From Pelosinus fermentans JBW45 (GTDB lineage: Bacteria; Bacillota; Negativicutes; DSM-13327): 64,000 bases of DNA. Made by a program: the position numbers and the translations under genes. Shown here one piece after another: positions 41,056 through 49,518 of the stretch. The notes beneath the pieces are model-generated. The model was given only the letters and a program-made list of their open reading frames with translations, was not told where the DNA came from and did no database searches. How positions within the stretch are numbered: position 1 is the stretch's first letter; each line of letters starts with the position of its first letter. The stretch lies in assembly GCF_000271665.2 (NCBI RefSeq), contig NZ_CP010978.1, positions 3,440,501-3,504,500 on the forward strand, written 5' to 3'.

Positions 41056-42078
41056 TTATTTAATATTGCTTACAGACTGTCTTTCACTTATCACGGTCTT
41101 GAATATAATGTTGGCATTGTATTCCTGTGTATCGTCGCTCATTATTATATTAACAGCCTTAGCTCCCATCTCATAGAGTGGAACTCTTACAGTTGTAAGT
41201 GGCGGTGCAGTATAATTTGCGTTTGGCAAATCGCCGATACTAATTACAGAAACATCTTCTGGAACTGCTAAACCTCGTTCTTTAAATGCACGTAAAGCAC
41301 CAACTGCAAGATTATCATTCCCGCAGCATATACCCGTAAACTTTATAGAACGATCCAACAGGATATTCGCAGCCTCATAACCTCCTTTCCATGAATTATC
41401 GCTGTAAGCAATCATCAAATCATCATATGGCAAATTATGCTTTTTCAAACATAATTTATACCCTTCTAAGCGATCAAAAGCAGTATACGTATTTTGTGGA
41501 CCGCTAATATAAGCAATTGAGGTATGCCCCCTTGCTATTAAGTAATCTGTAATTAACTCACCAGTACCTCGATTATCTATCATAACATAATCCATATCAA
41601 AGCCTTGTGGTGCCAAAGAGACTATTTTATGGCCATTATCTTTATAACGATTCATTTGCTCTTGTAATTTTATTTTATAAGCTTCTAAATTTAGCCCACC
41701 ACCGCCTAAAATAATCCCTCTTACTCGATGTTGCCAAAGTAGCTCATGATATTGAATTTCATTTTCAGGATTTCTACCAGTATTACATACAAAGGTTAAG
41801 ATTCCATACTTATTTGCTGTTTCAGTAACACCTCTAGCCATTTCCCCAAAATACGGGTCAGAAATATCCCTTGTTATAAGTGCAATAATATTATTAAAAG
41901 ATTGTCTTAAACTTTGAGCCGAAATATCCGGTTTATAATCCAATTCTTGAATCACTTTCATAACCTTTTTTCGGGTTTTTTCGGAAACAGGATGGTTTGT
42001 ATTATTAAGTACCCGCGAAACGGTTGTGATTGATACACCTGCCCGCTCGGCTACATCTTCCATAGAAATTCTCGCCAT
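41056..42078 (-). CDS. LacI family transcriptional regulator
   Basis: The product is 340 residues from the ATG at 42078 (GGAGAGG upstream; in-frame codons before it lack a site). HTH: ARISMEDVAERAGVSITTVSRVLNNTNHPVSEKTRKKV; then a periplasmic-binding-like effector domain with CCGNDNLAVGALRAFKERGLAVPEDVSVISIGD. It is the first gene of the catabolic cluster. A perfect GGAAAACGTTTTCC palindrome lies upstream, so autorepression and substrate induction are likely. Confidence 0.93.
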   Translation of the reverse strand: MARISMEDVAERAGVSITTVSRVLNNTNHPVSEKTRKKVMKVIQELDYKPDISAQSLRQSFNNIIALITRDISDPYFGEMARGVTETANKYGILTFVCNTGRNPENEIQYHELLWQHRVRGIILGGGGLNLEAYKIKLQEQMNRYKDNGHKIVSLAPQGFDMDYVMIDNRGTGELITDYLIARGHTSIAYISGPQNTYTAFDRLEGYKLCLKKHNLPYDDLMIAYSDNSWKGGYEAANILLDRSIKFTGICCGNDNLAVGALRAFKERGLAVPEDVSVISIGDLPNANYTAPPLTTVRVPLYEMGAKAVNIIMSDDTQEYNANIIFKTVISERQSVSNIK

Positions 42079-42139
42079 AGATTTACCTCTCCAGTAATCA
42101 AACTTATTTATACCAAAAGCATTCACGTTTTCATAAAAC

Positions 42140-42153
42140 GGAAAACGTTTTCC
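42140..42153. promoter_or_regulatory. LacI operator palindrome
   Basis: GGAAAACGTTTTCC is a perfect 14-bp palindrome with the central CG typical of LacI/CcpA sites, 61 nt before the LacI gene start codon. Confidence 0.7.
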
Positions 42154-42654
42154 ATGTATTTATTATAAATTTTTTTAAAAATTTCGTCAAGTATTATTTC
42201 TATAATTTTTAGTATTTTCTATAAATTAAAATAATTATTGTTGCAATTATTTTACGATTAATCAGTTCTCAAGCGACATATAGCCCATAAAACTACATAC
42301 GCATATCGGCGGCATCCAGGTACCATTCGGTAACTTTAAAATTAAAGAACAGATCATTCGAGTTGAATATTTTATATTTCGAGGTATCCTCGAATAAGGA
42401 TACGAGGTAAAAGGCATTTTAAAGGAAAACGATATCCGTTAGTTCTTTTCATGATATTCCCTGATGCGGTATCGCTGATAAAATAAATACGATTCAGCAA
42501 GCTATCAAAAAGAGAAGGTCGCCAGTGGACTCTCACTCCACAGCGACCAATGTTTTCAATACACTTCACATCCGTATTTCAAAATCTAACCAAAGAATAT
42601 GATTTTAACAGTCGATGCCAAAAAGAGCCATTGTTTAGCTTCTTTTGGTTAAGC
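42154..42654. other. intergenic stretch, no clear gene
   Basis: Only an imperfect hairpin, GGTCGC..AGTGGA/TCCAC.AGCGACC near 42518-42548, is seen. A 65-codon minus-strand frame (42372-42569) has no ribosome site or recognisable product. Confidence 0.4.
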
Positions 42655-43404
42655 CTATGATTGGTCCGTTAAAATAAGTGGTCCATTACTCGTAATAGCA
42701 ATCGTATGTTCATATTGAGCGGAAAGCTTACCATCAACCGTTCTGGCAGTCCACTCATTCTCATCAATTTTACATTGCCACACACCCGCATTGACCATTG
42801 GCTCTATTGTTATCACCATACCTTCTTCTAATCGAATACCTTTACCAGCTTTACCGTAATGAGGGATAGAAGGCTCTTCATGCATATGCGGTCCGACACC
42901 ATGCCCTGTAAAATCTCTCACAACAGAGAATCCTTCCTTTTCAACAAAGGTTTGAATTGCGTATCCAATATCTCCCACCCGATTACCAATCTGTACTTGT
43001 TCAATACCTTTGTATAAAGACTCTTTAGTGACTTTAAGCAGATGCAGTGCTTTATCTGAGATCGTACCAACTGCATAGCTCCAAGCGGAATCAGCAAGCG
43101 CACCATTATAATTAACCACCATATCAATTGTTATAATATCGCCATTTCTAAGTGGTTTCTTATTCGGAAACCCATGGCAAATCTCATCATTAACAGAAGC
43201 ACAAATCGCATAGGGATATCCGCGATATCCTCTTTGCTCAGGTGTAGCTCTCCGTGCAGCTAAATAATCTTCAACGAAGGTATTGATTTCTAAGGTACGA
43301 ATACCAGGTCTAATGATTTTCTGAATCTCTTTATGGCAAGAAGCCAAAATTTCACCTGCCTCCTGCATCATTTTAATTTCTCGTTCACTCTTTAGCACAA
43401 TCAT
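42655..43404 (-). CDS. map: type I methionine aminopeptidase
   Basis: The 249-residue product has the five metal ligands: Asp in IITIDMVV, Asp in ALADSAW, His in FTGHGVGPHMHEEP, Glu in ITIEPMV and Glu in QYEHTIAI. It removes the N-terminal Met of new proteins. GGGGG lies before the ATG. It stands alone rather than in the ribosomal-protein operon, so it may be a paralogue of the essential copy. Confidence 0.95.
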   Translation of the reverse strand: MIVLKSEREIKMMQEAGEILASCHKEIQKIIRPGIRTLEINTFVEDYLAARRATPEQRGYRGYPYAICASVNDEICHGFPNKKPLRNGDIITIDMVVNYNGALADSAWSYAVGTISDKALHLLKVTKESLYKGIEQVQIGNRVGDIGYAIQTFVEKEGFSVVRDFTGHGVGPHMHEEPSIPHYGKAGKGIRLEEGMVITIEPMVNAGVWQCKIDENEWTARTVDGKLSAQYEHTIAITSNGPLILTDQS

Positions 43405-43586
43405 GTGTAAACCCCCAGTTCTTTACTGCGATTAAAAACTTTATTATGCCTTTCTTCAACCACAAAAATACAAACTCCTGCAAAATTCCACACAACTATC
43501 TTAATTATGGATACTTTGCTAGAGTCCATATACTTCATAGTTTTTTGTAGGGATATCTTTCTTACATATAAAGGGAATAGCAAAGC

Positions 43587-43617
43587 CTTGGCGTAACTAT
43601 ATAGTAGTTAAGCCAAG
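43587..43617. promoter_or_regulatory. inverted repeat before methyltransferase gene
   Basis: CTTGGCGTAACTA and TAGTTAAGCCAAG (one mismatch) are separated by 5 nt and lie 57 nt before the start codon. It could be an operator or a leader hairpin. Confidence 0.45.
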
Positions 43618-43673
43618 TCTATTTGTAAGTATTCTATAATAAGTTATGCTAAATAGAGAAAGGATGATACCTG

Positions 43674-44543
43674 ATGTCCAGTAACCTAAGTTGGAAAACG
43701 GCCTTTCTAGTGGCATCCATGCGATTGATTGAACAGTACCAGCCAAAAGAAACGCAACTGTTTCATGATCCTGTTATTAAATACTTTTTCAGTAAAATCA
43801 TTCTTTTCCAGATGAAATTCAAATTCATCAGGGATATGGAAATTCTATTTTCTGAACTCATGACAAAAGGTGCTTTTGGTGCATTAATCTGTAGAACTAA
43901 ATATATTGATGATTTACTTAAAACAGCAATGACGAATGGCATTGACCAGATCGTTATATTGGGAGCCGGCTTAGACACACGACCATATCGAATCCCAGGC
44001 ATCGACAAGATGAAGGTAATTGAAGTTGATTTACCGATTATGCAAAATATAAAGAAGGAAAAGATACAAAAATTTCTTGGTGCAATACCTCCCCATGTCA
44101 CCTTTACCTCCATTGACTTTAATCATCAAACTCTAGATGAAGTATTGAACGTTCAACAACTAGACTTCTCAAAACCGATTTTCTTTATCTGGGAAGGAGT
44201 TACTCCCTATATTTCTAAAGAAGGTGTAGTAAGTACGCTCGAATTTATTTCAAAAGCCTCATCGGGAAGTGTAGTAGTCTTTTCATACATTTTGAAGAGT
44301 ATCATCGATCAGACCTCCGATATACCGGGAGCAGATAACGTGTTGAACTATTTCGAGTCAAAATCTCACCCTTGGATTTTTGGACTTGATCCATTAGGTT
44401 TAACTGATTTTCTAACGCCATTTCATCTTACACTAGTCGAGGATATTGGAGCTTCCTATTATCAAGAAAACTATTTAAAGCCTCTAAATAGGAATTTGGC
44501 TGTATCAAAAATCGAGCGGATCGCCTATGCAAAAAGAATTTAA
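43674..44543 (+). CDS. class I SAM-dependent methyltransferase, LCM/TIGR00027-like
   Basis: The 289-residue product has the family features RTKYIDDLLKTAM, the SAM motif QIVILGAGLDTRPYRI, VIEVDLPIMQ and FFIWEGVTPYIS. Relatives methylate carboxyl groups or polyketide-like products and most are uncharacterised. AAAGGATGAT precedes the ATG. No linked biosynthetic genes are seen. Confidence 0.88.
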   Translation: MSSNLSWKTAFLVASMRLIEQYQPKETQLFHDPVIKYFFSKIILFQMKFKFIRDMEILFSELMTKGAFGALICRTKYIDDLLKTAMTNGIDQIVILGAGLDTRPYRIPGIDKMKVIEVDLPIMQNIKKEKIQKFLGAIPPHVTFTSIDFNHQTLDEVLNVQQLDFSKPIFFIWEGVTPYISKEGVVSTLEFISKASSGSVVVFSYILKSIIDQTSDIPGADNVLNYFESKSHPWIFGLDPLGLTDFLTPFHLTLVEDIGASYYQENYLKPLNRNLAVSKIERIAYAKRI

Positions 44544-44572
44544 CCTCTGTCACATCATTGGCAGAGGTTTAA
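44541..44572. terminator. bidirectional terminator
   Basis: AACCTCTG (44542-44549) and CAGAGGTT (44562-44569) between convergent genes. Confidence 0.65.
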
Positions 44573-44592
44573 GTCGGTCAAATATTAGTTTC

Positions 44593-45807
44593 TCAGTTTT
44601 TCCCTTCTATACTTACCTGTGAAATTACACCACCCCTAAGAGGCTTCATTCCAAATAATATACGCAACCAATTAAACCTCATTATACATAAATAATAGAT
44701 TGCTATAATAACCATAAATGACATTGAACTTATCACGGTATATTTAAGCCAAGCATTCATATGCCATTGTATAATCTGAAAACCAATTAGTAAAATAATA
44801 GTCTGGTGCAGCATATAAAAAGGCATCACCGCCTCATTCAATTTACTCAGCCATGAATTTTGAAAATTCAGGAACGCTTTACCTGCCCCCAAAAAGAACA
44901 TCAGCCACGACCATGTTGTAATGGTCCACATAGCATGAAAAAAAATGCAGCCCCATGAGTAATCCGGATGATCCCACCATTGCTTCAAATGATCTAAAAA
45001 GAATATAAATAATACTAACAACAATACTAAAAGTAAAATGCCAATACTTAGGGATATGTATTTATGTCGGTCAGCACTTTCAACAAACCGTTGGTCATAG
45101 AATAATATATAGCCAAAAATAAAAATTAAAAACCAAAATGTAAAATCAGCCCATGACGAATACTTTGGATAGATCGGCTGCAATGCGATCTTCACACAAA
45201 CAAGTGGTACTACAAAAAGATATATGCCTCCCATTTTTTCACTCACTGTCGCCAGATGCTTGATAAGCCTTTCGCCGCTTTTGTTTTTCAGATAACGAAT
45301 TACAGGCACGGCAAGTATCGAAAAGACAAATAAAAAAGCTAAGAACCATAAATGAGTTCCTGGTTCGCCAAACCACACCGGACTAAAACCAAAGTTCCCG
45401 ATCAATAATTTATGTTCTGGATACCACGGTAAAAAATCAAAGAATGTTCCCGAAAACTTACCTTTGCTCAGACTCTCTACATATCTCTGTGGCGGTATAA
45501 GAATGAAGATCCCAAATAGATACGGAACCACTAGCCTCCAATATCTGTCCTTAATGTACTGAATAGTGGTTTTGGTCTTTAATGCAAATCGAGTCCCGAT
45601 ACCAGCCAGCATAAAAAACAGCGGCATGATCCAGAAACTAATGAACATTACAAATATGGTAGGTTCTAGAAAAGTCTCTTTATTTTTCACTTCCCAATCC
45701 ATAAGGTCAAAGAATCTCGTATTATGAAAAAAGAATATACAAATTATTCCTAGTATCCTCAGCCAATCAACATAATAACATCGATCTCGCTCAATGGACT
45801 TTTCCAT
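44593..45807 (-). CDS. acyltransferase family 3 membrane protein
   Basis: The product is 404 residues from the ATG at 45807; a GTG three codons upstream is too near the AAAGG site. About ten membrane segments; N-terminal RDRCYYVDWLRILGIICIFFFHNTRFFD carries the family's Arg and His positions. Members O-acylate surface glycans or export glucans. A 95-bp part of this gene (45054-45148) recurs in the collapsed duplicate at 51400-51494. Confidence 0.88.
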   Translation of the reverse strand: MEKSIERDRCYYVDWLRILGIICIFFFHNTRFFDLMDWEVKNKETFLEPTIFVMFISFWIMPLFFMLAGIGTRFALKTKTTIQYIKDRYWRLVVPYLFGIFILIPPQRYVESLSKGKFSGTFFDFLPWYPEHKLLIGNFGFSPVWFGEPGTHLWFLAFLFVFSILAVPVIRYLKNKSGERLIKHLATVSEKMGGIYLFVVPLVCVKIALQPIYPKYSSWADFTFWFLIFIFGYILFYDQRFVESADRHKYISLSIGILLLVLLLVLFIFFLDHLKQWWDHPDYSWGCIFFHAMWTITTWSWLMFFLGAGKAFLNFQNSWLSKLNEAVMPFYMLHQTIILLIGFQIIQWHMNAWLKYTVISSMSFMVIIAIYYLCIMRFNWLRILFGMKPLRGGVISQVSIEGKN

Positions 45808-45853
45808 ATTTCTCACAACCTTTATAGCTACATTGTAGTTTTCTTCGCAACGA

Positions 45854-47026
45854 TTAGCTATTATAAATCCGTTTTAGATACCTATTAAATTGAGGTACTG
45901 TAAAATCTACTTCCCCATAGCTTGTCGCATAGATAAAACCTTTATAGATTAACTGTGCTCGAAGGGGTGAAATGCTTTTCACATTGGTATTCATTTTATT
46001 AGCGATTTGAGCAATCGTACATGGCACTTCACCACACGCAACCATTGCCAGCATGAATTCTTTTTCTTTCGGTGCAGCTCGATCATAACGCACTTTGAAA
46101 AAACTATCATCCAGGCTTTTCTCAAATACTGGATACGCTTCCTGCACGGACGTAATATCGATATTTTTATTTTTTATGAAAGCCCAAACTTGTTTGCCAT
46201 ACTCCTGTAGAAAATAGGGGTATCCTTCTGTAATCTTTAAGATCTCATGAATAGCCTCATCTGTAAATGTTACACCTATTTTTTTTGCTGGTTCCACCAG
46301 TGCTAACTTAGCTGCTTTAGGTTCTAGAGAGCCTATCGAAATAAAATTAAATAGTCTTTCCGCATAGGATTTTATATCTCCAGCAATTTTTGCAACTTTA
46401 GGCAATCCTGCCGCAAACAATGTAACAGGTAACCCTTTTTGGTTTACTCTATGTATAGCCGTAATTAATGCTTCAAATTCATCGTCTTTTAAATATTGTA
46501 TTTCATCAATAAATAAGCACACTGAACTTTCACTATTTTTTGCAAGGGTCCCCATAGAGACAAACAATTCCGTAAGATCATTTGCGAAATTCCCTGTATC
46601 TGATACACCTACCGCTGCAACCACATCTTCATTGAAACCGACACTTACCTCACCCTCTGGAGAATACGTAATCTTAAAAGCTTTTAAAACCGACATTGCT
46701 TTTTGAACATAACTTTTAGCTTTTTCCTTAACGCTCATTTGCTTGATTAATTTTTGTATATGTAATGAAATCGAAATTTTAAAAGAAGAGCGCTCTGATA
46801 CTTCAATATGTTCATATAGAACATCATTTTCTTCTGCGATATCTTCAATTTTATTTAATAGTACCGTTTTTCCAACACCACGTAAGCCATAGTAAATCAC
46901 GGAACGAGTAGGATATCCATGAGCAACATAAGAAATCACTTCTTTTGCTTCCTCAATCGTATTATCACGGCCCGCTAAATAATTTGGTACTAATCCAGCT
47001 CCAGGTGTATAAGGATTTATTATCAT
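45854..47026 (-). CDS. ATP-binding protein, AAA/Orc1-like (KAP/AAA_16 type)
   Basis: The 390-residue product has Walker A GLRGVGKT (about 48-55) and Walker B VCLFIDEIQ (about 175-183), followed by a sensor region and a C-terminal winged-helix-like part (CTIAQIANKMNTNVKSISPLRAQLIYKGFI). Such stand-alone ATPases are often found in mobile or defence regions; no partner enzyme is adjacent. AAGAAGGTGAT precedes the ATG. Two separate parts of this gene recur at 51495-51925, where the middle is deleted. Confidence 0.85.
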   Translation of the reverse strand: MIINPYTPGAGLVPNYLAGRDNTIEEAKEVISYVAHGYPTRSVIYYGLRGVGKTVLLNKIEDIAEENDVLYEHIEVSERSSFKISISLHIQKLIKQMSVKEKAKSYVQKAMSVLKAFKITYSPEGEVSVGFNEDVVAAVGVSDTGNFANDLTELFVSMGTLAKNSESSVCLFIDEIQYLKDDEFEALITAIHRVNQKGLPVTLFAAGLPKVAKIAGDIKSYAERLFNFISIGSLEPKAAKLALVEPAKKIGVTFTDEAIHEILKITEGYPYFLQEYGKQVWAFIKNKNIDITSVQEAYPVFEKSLDDSFFKVRYDRAAPKEKEFMLAMVACGEVPCTIAQIANKMNTNVKSISPLRAQLIYKGFIYATSYGEVDFTVPQFNRYLKRIYNS

Positions 47027-47089
47027 ACAATCACCTTCTTAACATGATTATTAGCGCAATTATATCTTTATATTCGTAAAATAACAACT

Positions 47090-47128
47090 AGAAAGAACCT
47101 CCGCCACATCTGACAGAGGTTCTTTCTA
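47090..47128. terminator. terminator between two minus-strand genes
   Basis: GAAAGAACCTC (47091-47101) and GAGGTTCTTTC (47116-47126). Confidence 0.75.
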
Positions 47129-47147
47129 TTCCATTGGTTATATCTAT

Positions 47148-47555
47148 CTATACGTTCCCCATAACCATTCCAATCTTCATTCCATCAAGAAAACCCTTGT
47201 TATAGTGCATATAGGTAGTTGTCACCACCAGCTGAGTAACGGCTTCATCAACTTTTTCCGGCTGCCCCTCTAGTAGTTGATCGACTTGGTTCATGATTGT
47301 TGTATATTCACTAGAGAAGTTACCAAATTGCAGCTTTCCTTCTAATTTCTCTTGGCGCATAAGAACAAATTCCTGCCAATCGTGCAGTACATCGCCTTTC
47401 TCCATCCATTGCCCAGTAACTATACTTCTAATGGGTATGTTCATCTCCACGATCCTTTGTTGATTGCGGGGCTGAATGCTCTCTGCTTTCGCTGTCAAAA
47501 CTCTTTGACGCCGCCGGCTGTTCCTGTTTCTTTTACTTCTTCTTATTGATACCAA
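47148..47555 (-). CDS. small basic hypothetical protein
   Basis: The 135-residue product is not recognised. It opens with a strongly basic stretch (RRSKRNRNSRRRQR), then helical segments including FSSEYTTIMNQVDQLLEGQPEKVDEAV. The start is a TTG at 47555 with GGGGG about 12 nt upstream, so it is uncertain. A terminator follows it. The basic tail suggests nucleic-acid contact, as inference only. Confidence 0.6.
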   Translation of the reverse strand: MVSIRRSKRNRNSRRRQRVLTAKAESIQPRNQQRIVEMNIPIRSIVTGQWMEKGDVLHDWQEFVLMRQEKLEGKLQFGNFSSEYTTIMNQVDQLLEGQPEKVDEAVTQLVVTTTYMHYNKGFLDGMKIGMVMGNV

Positions 47556-47650
47556 TGTATATCATCCCCCATATTCATACTGTATGAGGCTTCTTCTTTC
47601 TAAGATACCAGAAGAAGAAGCCAGAATACAGCTAGTGTAATGGGAGAAAT

Positions 47651-47693
47651 TAAAAAGCCCATGCGAGGTTTTTCAAACCTACACATGCGCTTT
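47651..47693 (-). terminator. terminator hairpin, minus orientation
   Basis: AAAGCGCATGTG and CGCATGGGCTTT (minus strand, imperfect) enclose AGGTTTGAAAAACCT, with TTTTT after the stem. It would stop transcripts coming from the IS-remnant side. Confidence 0.6.
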
Positions 47694-47767
47694 GCTTCAT
47701 CTTGATTGCATGCAGACGCTCAGCCTCTGCCAAAACTACAATCCTACTATCCCGAACACACCATCCC

Positions 47768-47895
47768 TTGTTTTCAGGGAAAGATCACGGTATAATAAAT
47801 TGTCGTCGTAGACAGGTAACTGTTACGTGTAGGTGCTATGACACCTGCTCGTGCCTGAGAGTGGTGCAACACTCTTAGGACACGGCGACTTTTTA
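47768..47895 (+). ncRNA. candidate structured small RNA with own promoter and terminator
   Basis: A near-consensus promoter, TTGTTT (47768-47773), 17 nt, TATAAT (47791-47796), predicts a start near 47802. About 94 nt follow to a T-run at 47890-47894. The RNA can fold as a four-stem junction: closing stem GUCGUCGU/ACGGCGAC (47802-47809, 47882-47889), hairpin ACAG-GUAA-CUGU (47812-47823) with a GNRA-type loop, hairpin AGGUG/CACCU (47831-47846), and hairpin CCUGAGAGUG/CACUCUUAGG (47854-47879). The closing stem plus T-run is also a terminator. No plus-strand gene follows, so a stand-alone RNA is likelier than a riboswitch. I cannot assign it to a known family. Confidence 0.65.
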
Positions 47896-48024
47896 ATTTC
47901 CACCTATTACTAATTATAGTACTTTTCGGTGGGATTGCAAGCAAAAAAGTATTGCAGGAGAACAGTTAACCATACTGATTATTTTCATAGAACTTCCTCA
48001 AAAAAATCCATAAAAATAGGTCAA

Positions 48025-48398
48025 GGTAACCGCAGAATACACGGCTACCTCTAAGTCATGACCACCACTTCAAGTGGTGGTTTGCCATTAGCCCTGTAAG
48101 GGCTGATTACTTGCTACGCCTAAAAGGCGGGTATCGCAAGCATTGTTACCATCTGCCTCTAAACGAGGCTTTTTTAGTTCATTTCTTCTTTTTCTGATTC
48201 TTCCTCTTGTTCTTGTATATATCTCTTAATTGCTTCTTCCGTGATATTTCCAACAGTTATTACGTAATAACCTCGTGCCCAAAATGCTCTGTTCTACTTA
48301 GTCCATTATCATACTAACATAGGAGGTCTCTTAATTCACTCGCAGTAACGCTTCCGCTTACTCTGTTCGCCCCAGCATAGCTGGGGGATTAGAATTTC
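48025..48398 (-). mobile_element. decayed IS200/IS605-type element
   Basis: The stretch has hairpins at both sides: CCACCACTT/AAGTGGTGG (48062-48080) at one end and CCCCAGC/GCTGGGG (48370-48387) at the other, as the subterminal palindromes of IS200-type elements. Extra hairpins are at 48025-48050 and 48089-48104. Inside is a C-terminal transposase piece (next entry). The centre of the transposase is deleted. The right edge meets the collapsed duplicate at 48399. Confidence 0.65.
48174..48295 (-). pseudogene. TnpA (IS200-type Y1 transposase) C-terminal remnant
   Basis: The minus-strand frame reads RAFWARGYYVITVGN then ITEEAIKRYIQEQEEES to a stop at 48174. This is the typical end of a Y1 HUH transposase, including the catalytic-tyrosine helix region. 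The HUH core is missing. Confidence 0.75.
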
Positions 48399-48627
48399 AT
48401 TTATACTAAACTCTATCTGTTTTGCGCCTTCCGGATGTGTAATGGACTGAAACTGAAAACGTAAATGGGATTAAATGAAACTTCCCCTGATATTACACCA
48501 CTAGGTACACCAATAGACGCATTACCTTGTATTCCTGCTCCAGTCGTAGTGCCAATAGAGCCTCCTTCCAAAGCATCTCTGTATTTTTCCTCACTGCTTT
48601 TGTCTGCATTACCAAAATACCCCTGAC
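48399..48627 (-). pseudogene. collapsed duplicate of effector/immunity 3' region
   Basis: 48399-48466 matches 49298-49365 (inside the candidate immunity gene) and 48466-48627 matches 49578-49739 (effector C-terminal part), with only a few differences. The 212 bp between these blocks in the intact copy are absent. It is a relic copy with an internal deletion, flanked by the IS200 remnant and the GC-rich repeat. Confidence 0.85.
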
Positions 48628-48679
48628 TCTCGTAACCCCGGAACCCTGGCCCTTTGCCGGAAAAAGCGTTCCGCAGGAG

Positions 48680-48823
48680 AAAAGCCGGGCGGTATTCCGT
48701 TAAGAAATCCGTACTGTTTGAGCGCAGCGAGTTTACGGATTTTAGGAGTACCGCCTGGCTTTTCAGCCTTTGGAGGCTTCGGGCCTAGACCTTTTGTTAC
48801 TTTTGGGGCAATGCCAAAAGTAA
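48680..48823. repeat. GC-rich long inverted-repeat element
   Basis: AAAAGCCGGGCGGTATTCC (48680-48698) and GGAGTACCGCCTGGCTTTT (48745-48763) pair at 17 of 19 positions. Inside them AAATCCGTA/TACGGATTT pairs perfectly, leaving a loop of about 19 nt (TTTGAGCGCAGCGAG). A second hairpin TTACTTTTGG/CCAAAAGTAA is at 48797-48823. Composition differs from neighbours. It looks like a dispersed intergenic repeat, but only one copy is in the window. Confidence 0.6.
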
Positions 48824-49039
48824 GACCTTGCTCTCCAGCTTTCTACCAGCGATTCAAACCTAATTATTTCGCTGCTAACTTAGGATACCTTATGTAGAAG
48901 ATTCTTCGCTATGCTCAGAATAATGCTAATGAATCAAGCCTATCCGCAATGTTATGCCTTTAAAATCAATACTATAGCCAAAATTACTCACCGTTCTTAT
49001 CAAGACAATAAAACCTCAGTCCAGGCATATCCAGTTACT
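48824..49039. other. gap before candidate immunity gene
   Basis: No gene or clear signal is seen. Confidence 0.35.
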
Positions 49040-49516
49040 TTACAAGTCTAATCTATCAAAAATATCTCTGTAATACAGGTATATTGCCACTGAATCTTTA
49101 CTCGACTTAAAAACTATCTCATAATCTCCTTTCCGATAGATTGACTTATGAAAATGCTTATAAGCTTCTTCGCTCACAGGCTGCTTAACCCATCCTTTTC
49201 GGATCAGCTCTTGATAGTAATATTTCTCCACTTCTGCATCACTCATATTGTCATATTTATATTCAGCATTGATCCATCGTTTGACCATTTTTCTTCTATT
49301 TATACTAAACTCTATCTGTTTTGAACCTTCCGGATGTGTAATGGACTGAAACTGAAAACGTAAATTTTGCTCTCTACTTTCTATATCTGAGGGGTTAACA
49401 ACTCGGTAAAGAAACGGAATTATTAATGAACCCAGAACAATAAAAAAACCTATCCCAACAACTATCGTTCTAAACCAGTCAAACACTTTTTTGATCATCC
49501 TGGTCATCCTCTTCAC
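49040..49516 (-). CDS. membrane-anchored candidate immunity protein
   Basis: The product is up to 158 residues. One membrane segment (about 15-37, TIVVGIGFFIVLGSLIIPFLY) is followed by a soluble domain with MSDAEVEKYYYQELIRKGWVKQ and YRKGDYEIVFKSS. I do not recognise the family. The start is either GTG at 49516 or ATG at 49498, the latter with AAGAGG upstream. It begins 2 nt after the effector stop codon, so it is co-translated. The immunity role is inference from this position and from the joint duplication. Confidence 0.7.
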   Translation of the reverse strand: MKRMTRMIKKVFDWFRTIVVGIGFFIVLGSLIIPFLYRVVNPSDIESREQNLRFQFQSITHPEGSKQIEFSINRRKMVKRWINAEYKYDNMSDAEVEKYYYQELIRKGWVKQPVSEEAYKHFHKSIYRKGDYEIVFKSSKDSVAIYLYYRDIFDRLDL

Positions 49517-49518
49517 TT

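Noticed and set aside
42372-42569. 65-codon minus-strand frame
   Set aside because: There is no ribosome site, no homology pattern, and it covers a hairpin.
47802-47895. Assigning the small RNA to SRP RNA, the glycine riboswitch or the SAM riboswitch
   Set aside because: Short similar words occur, but the conserved cores and their order do not match.
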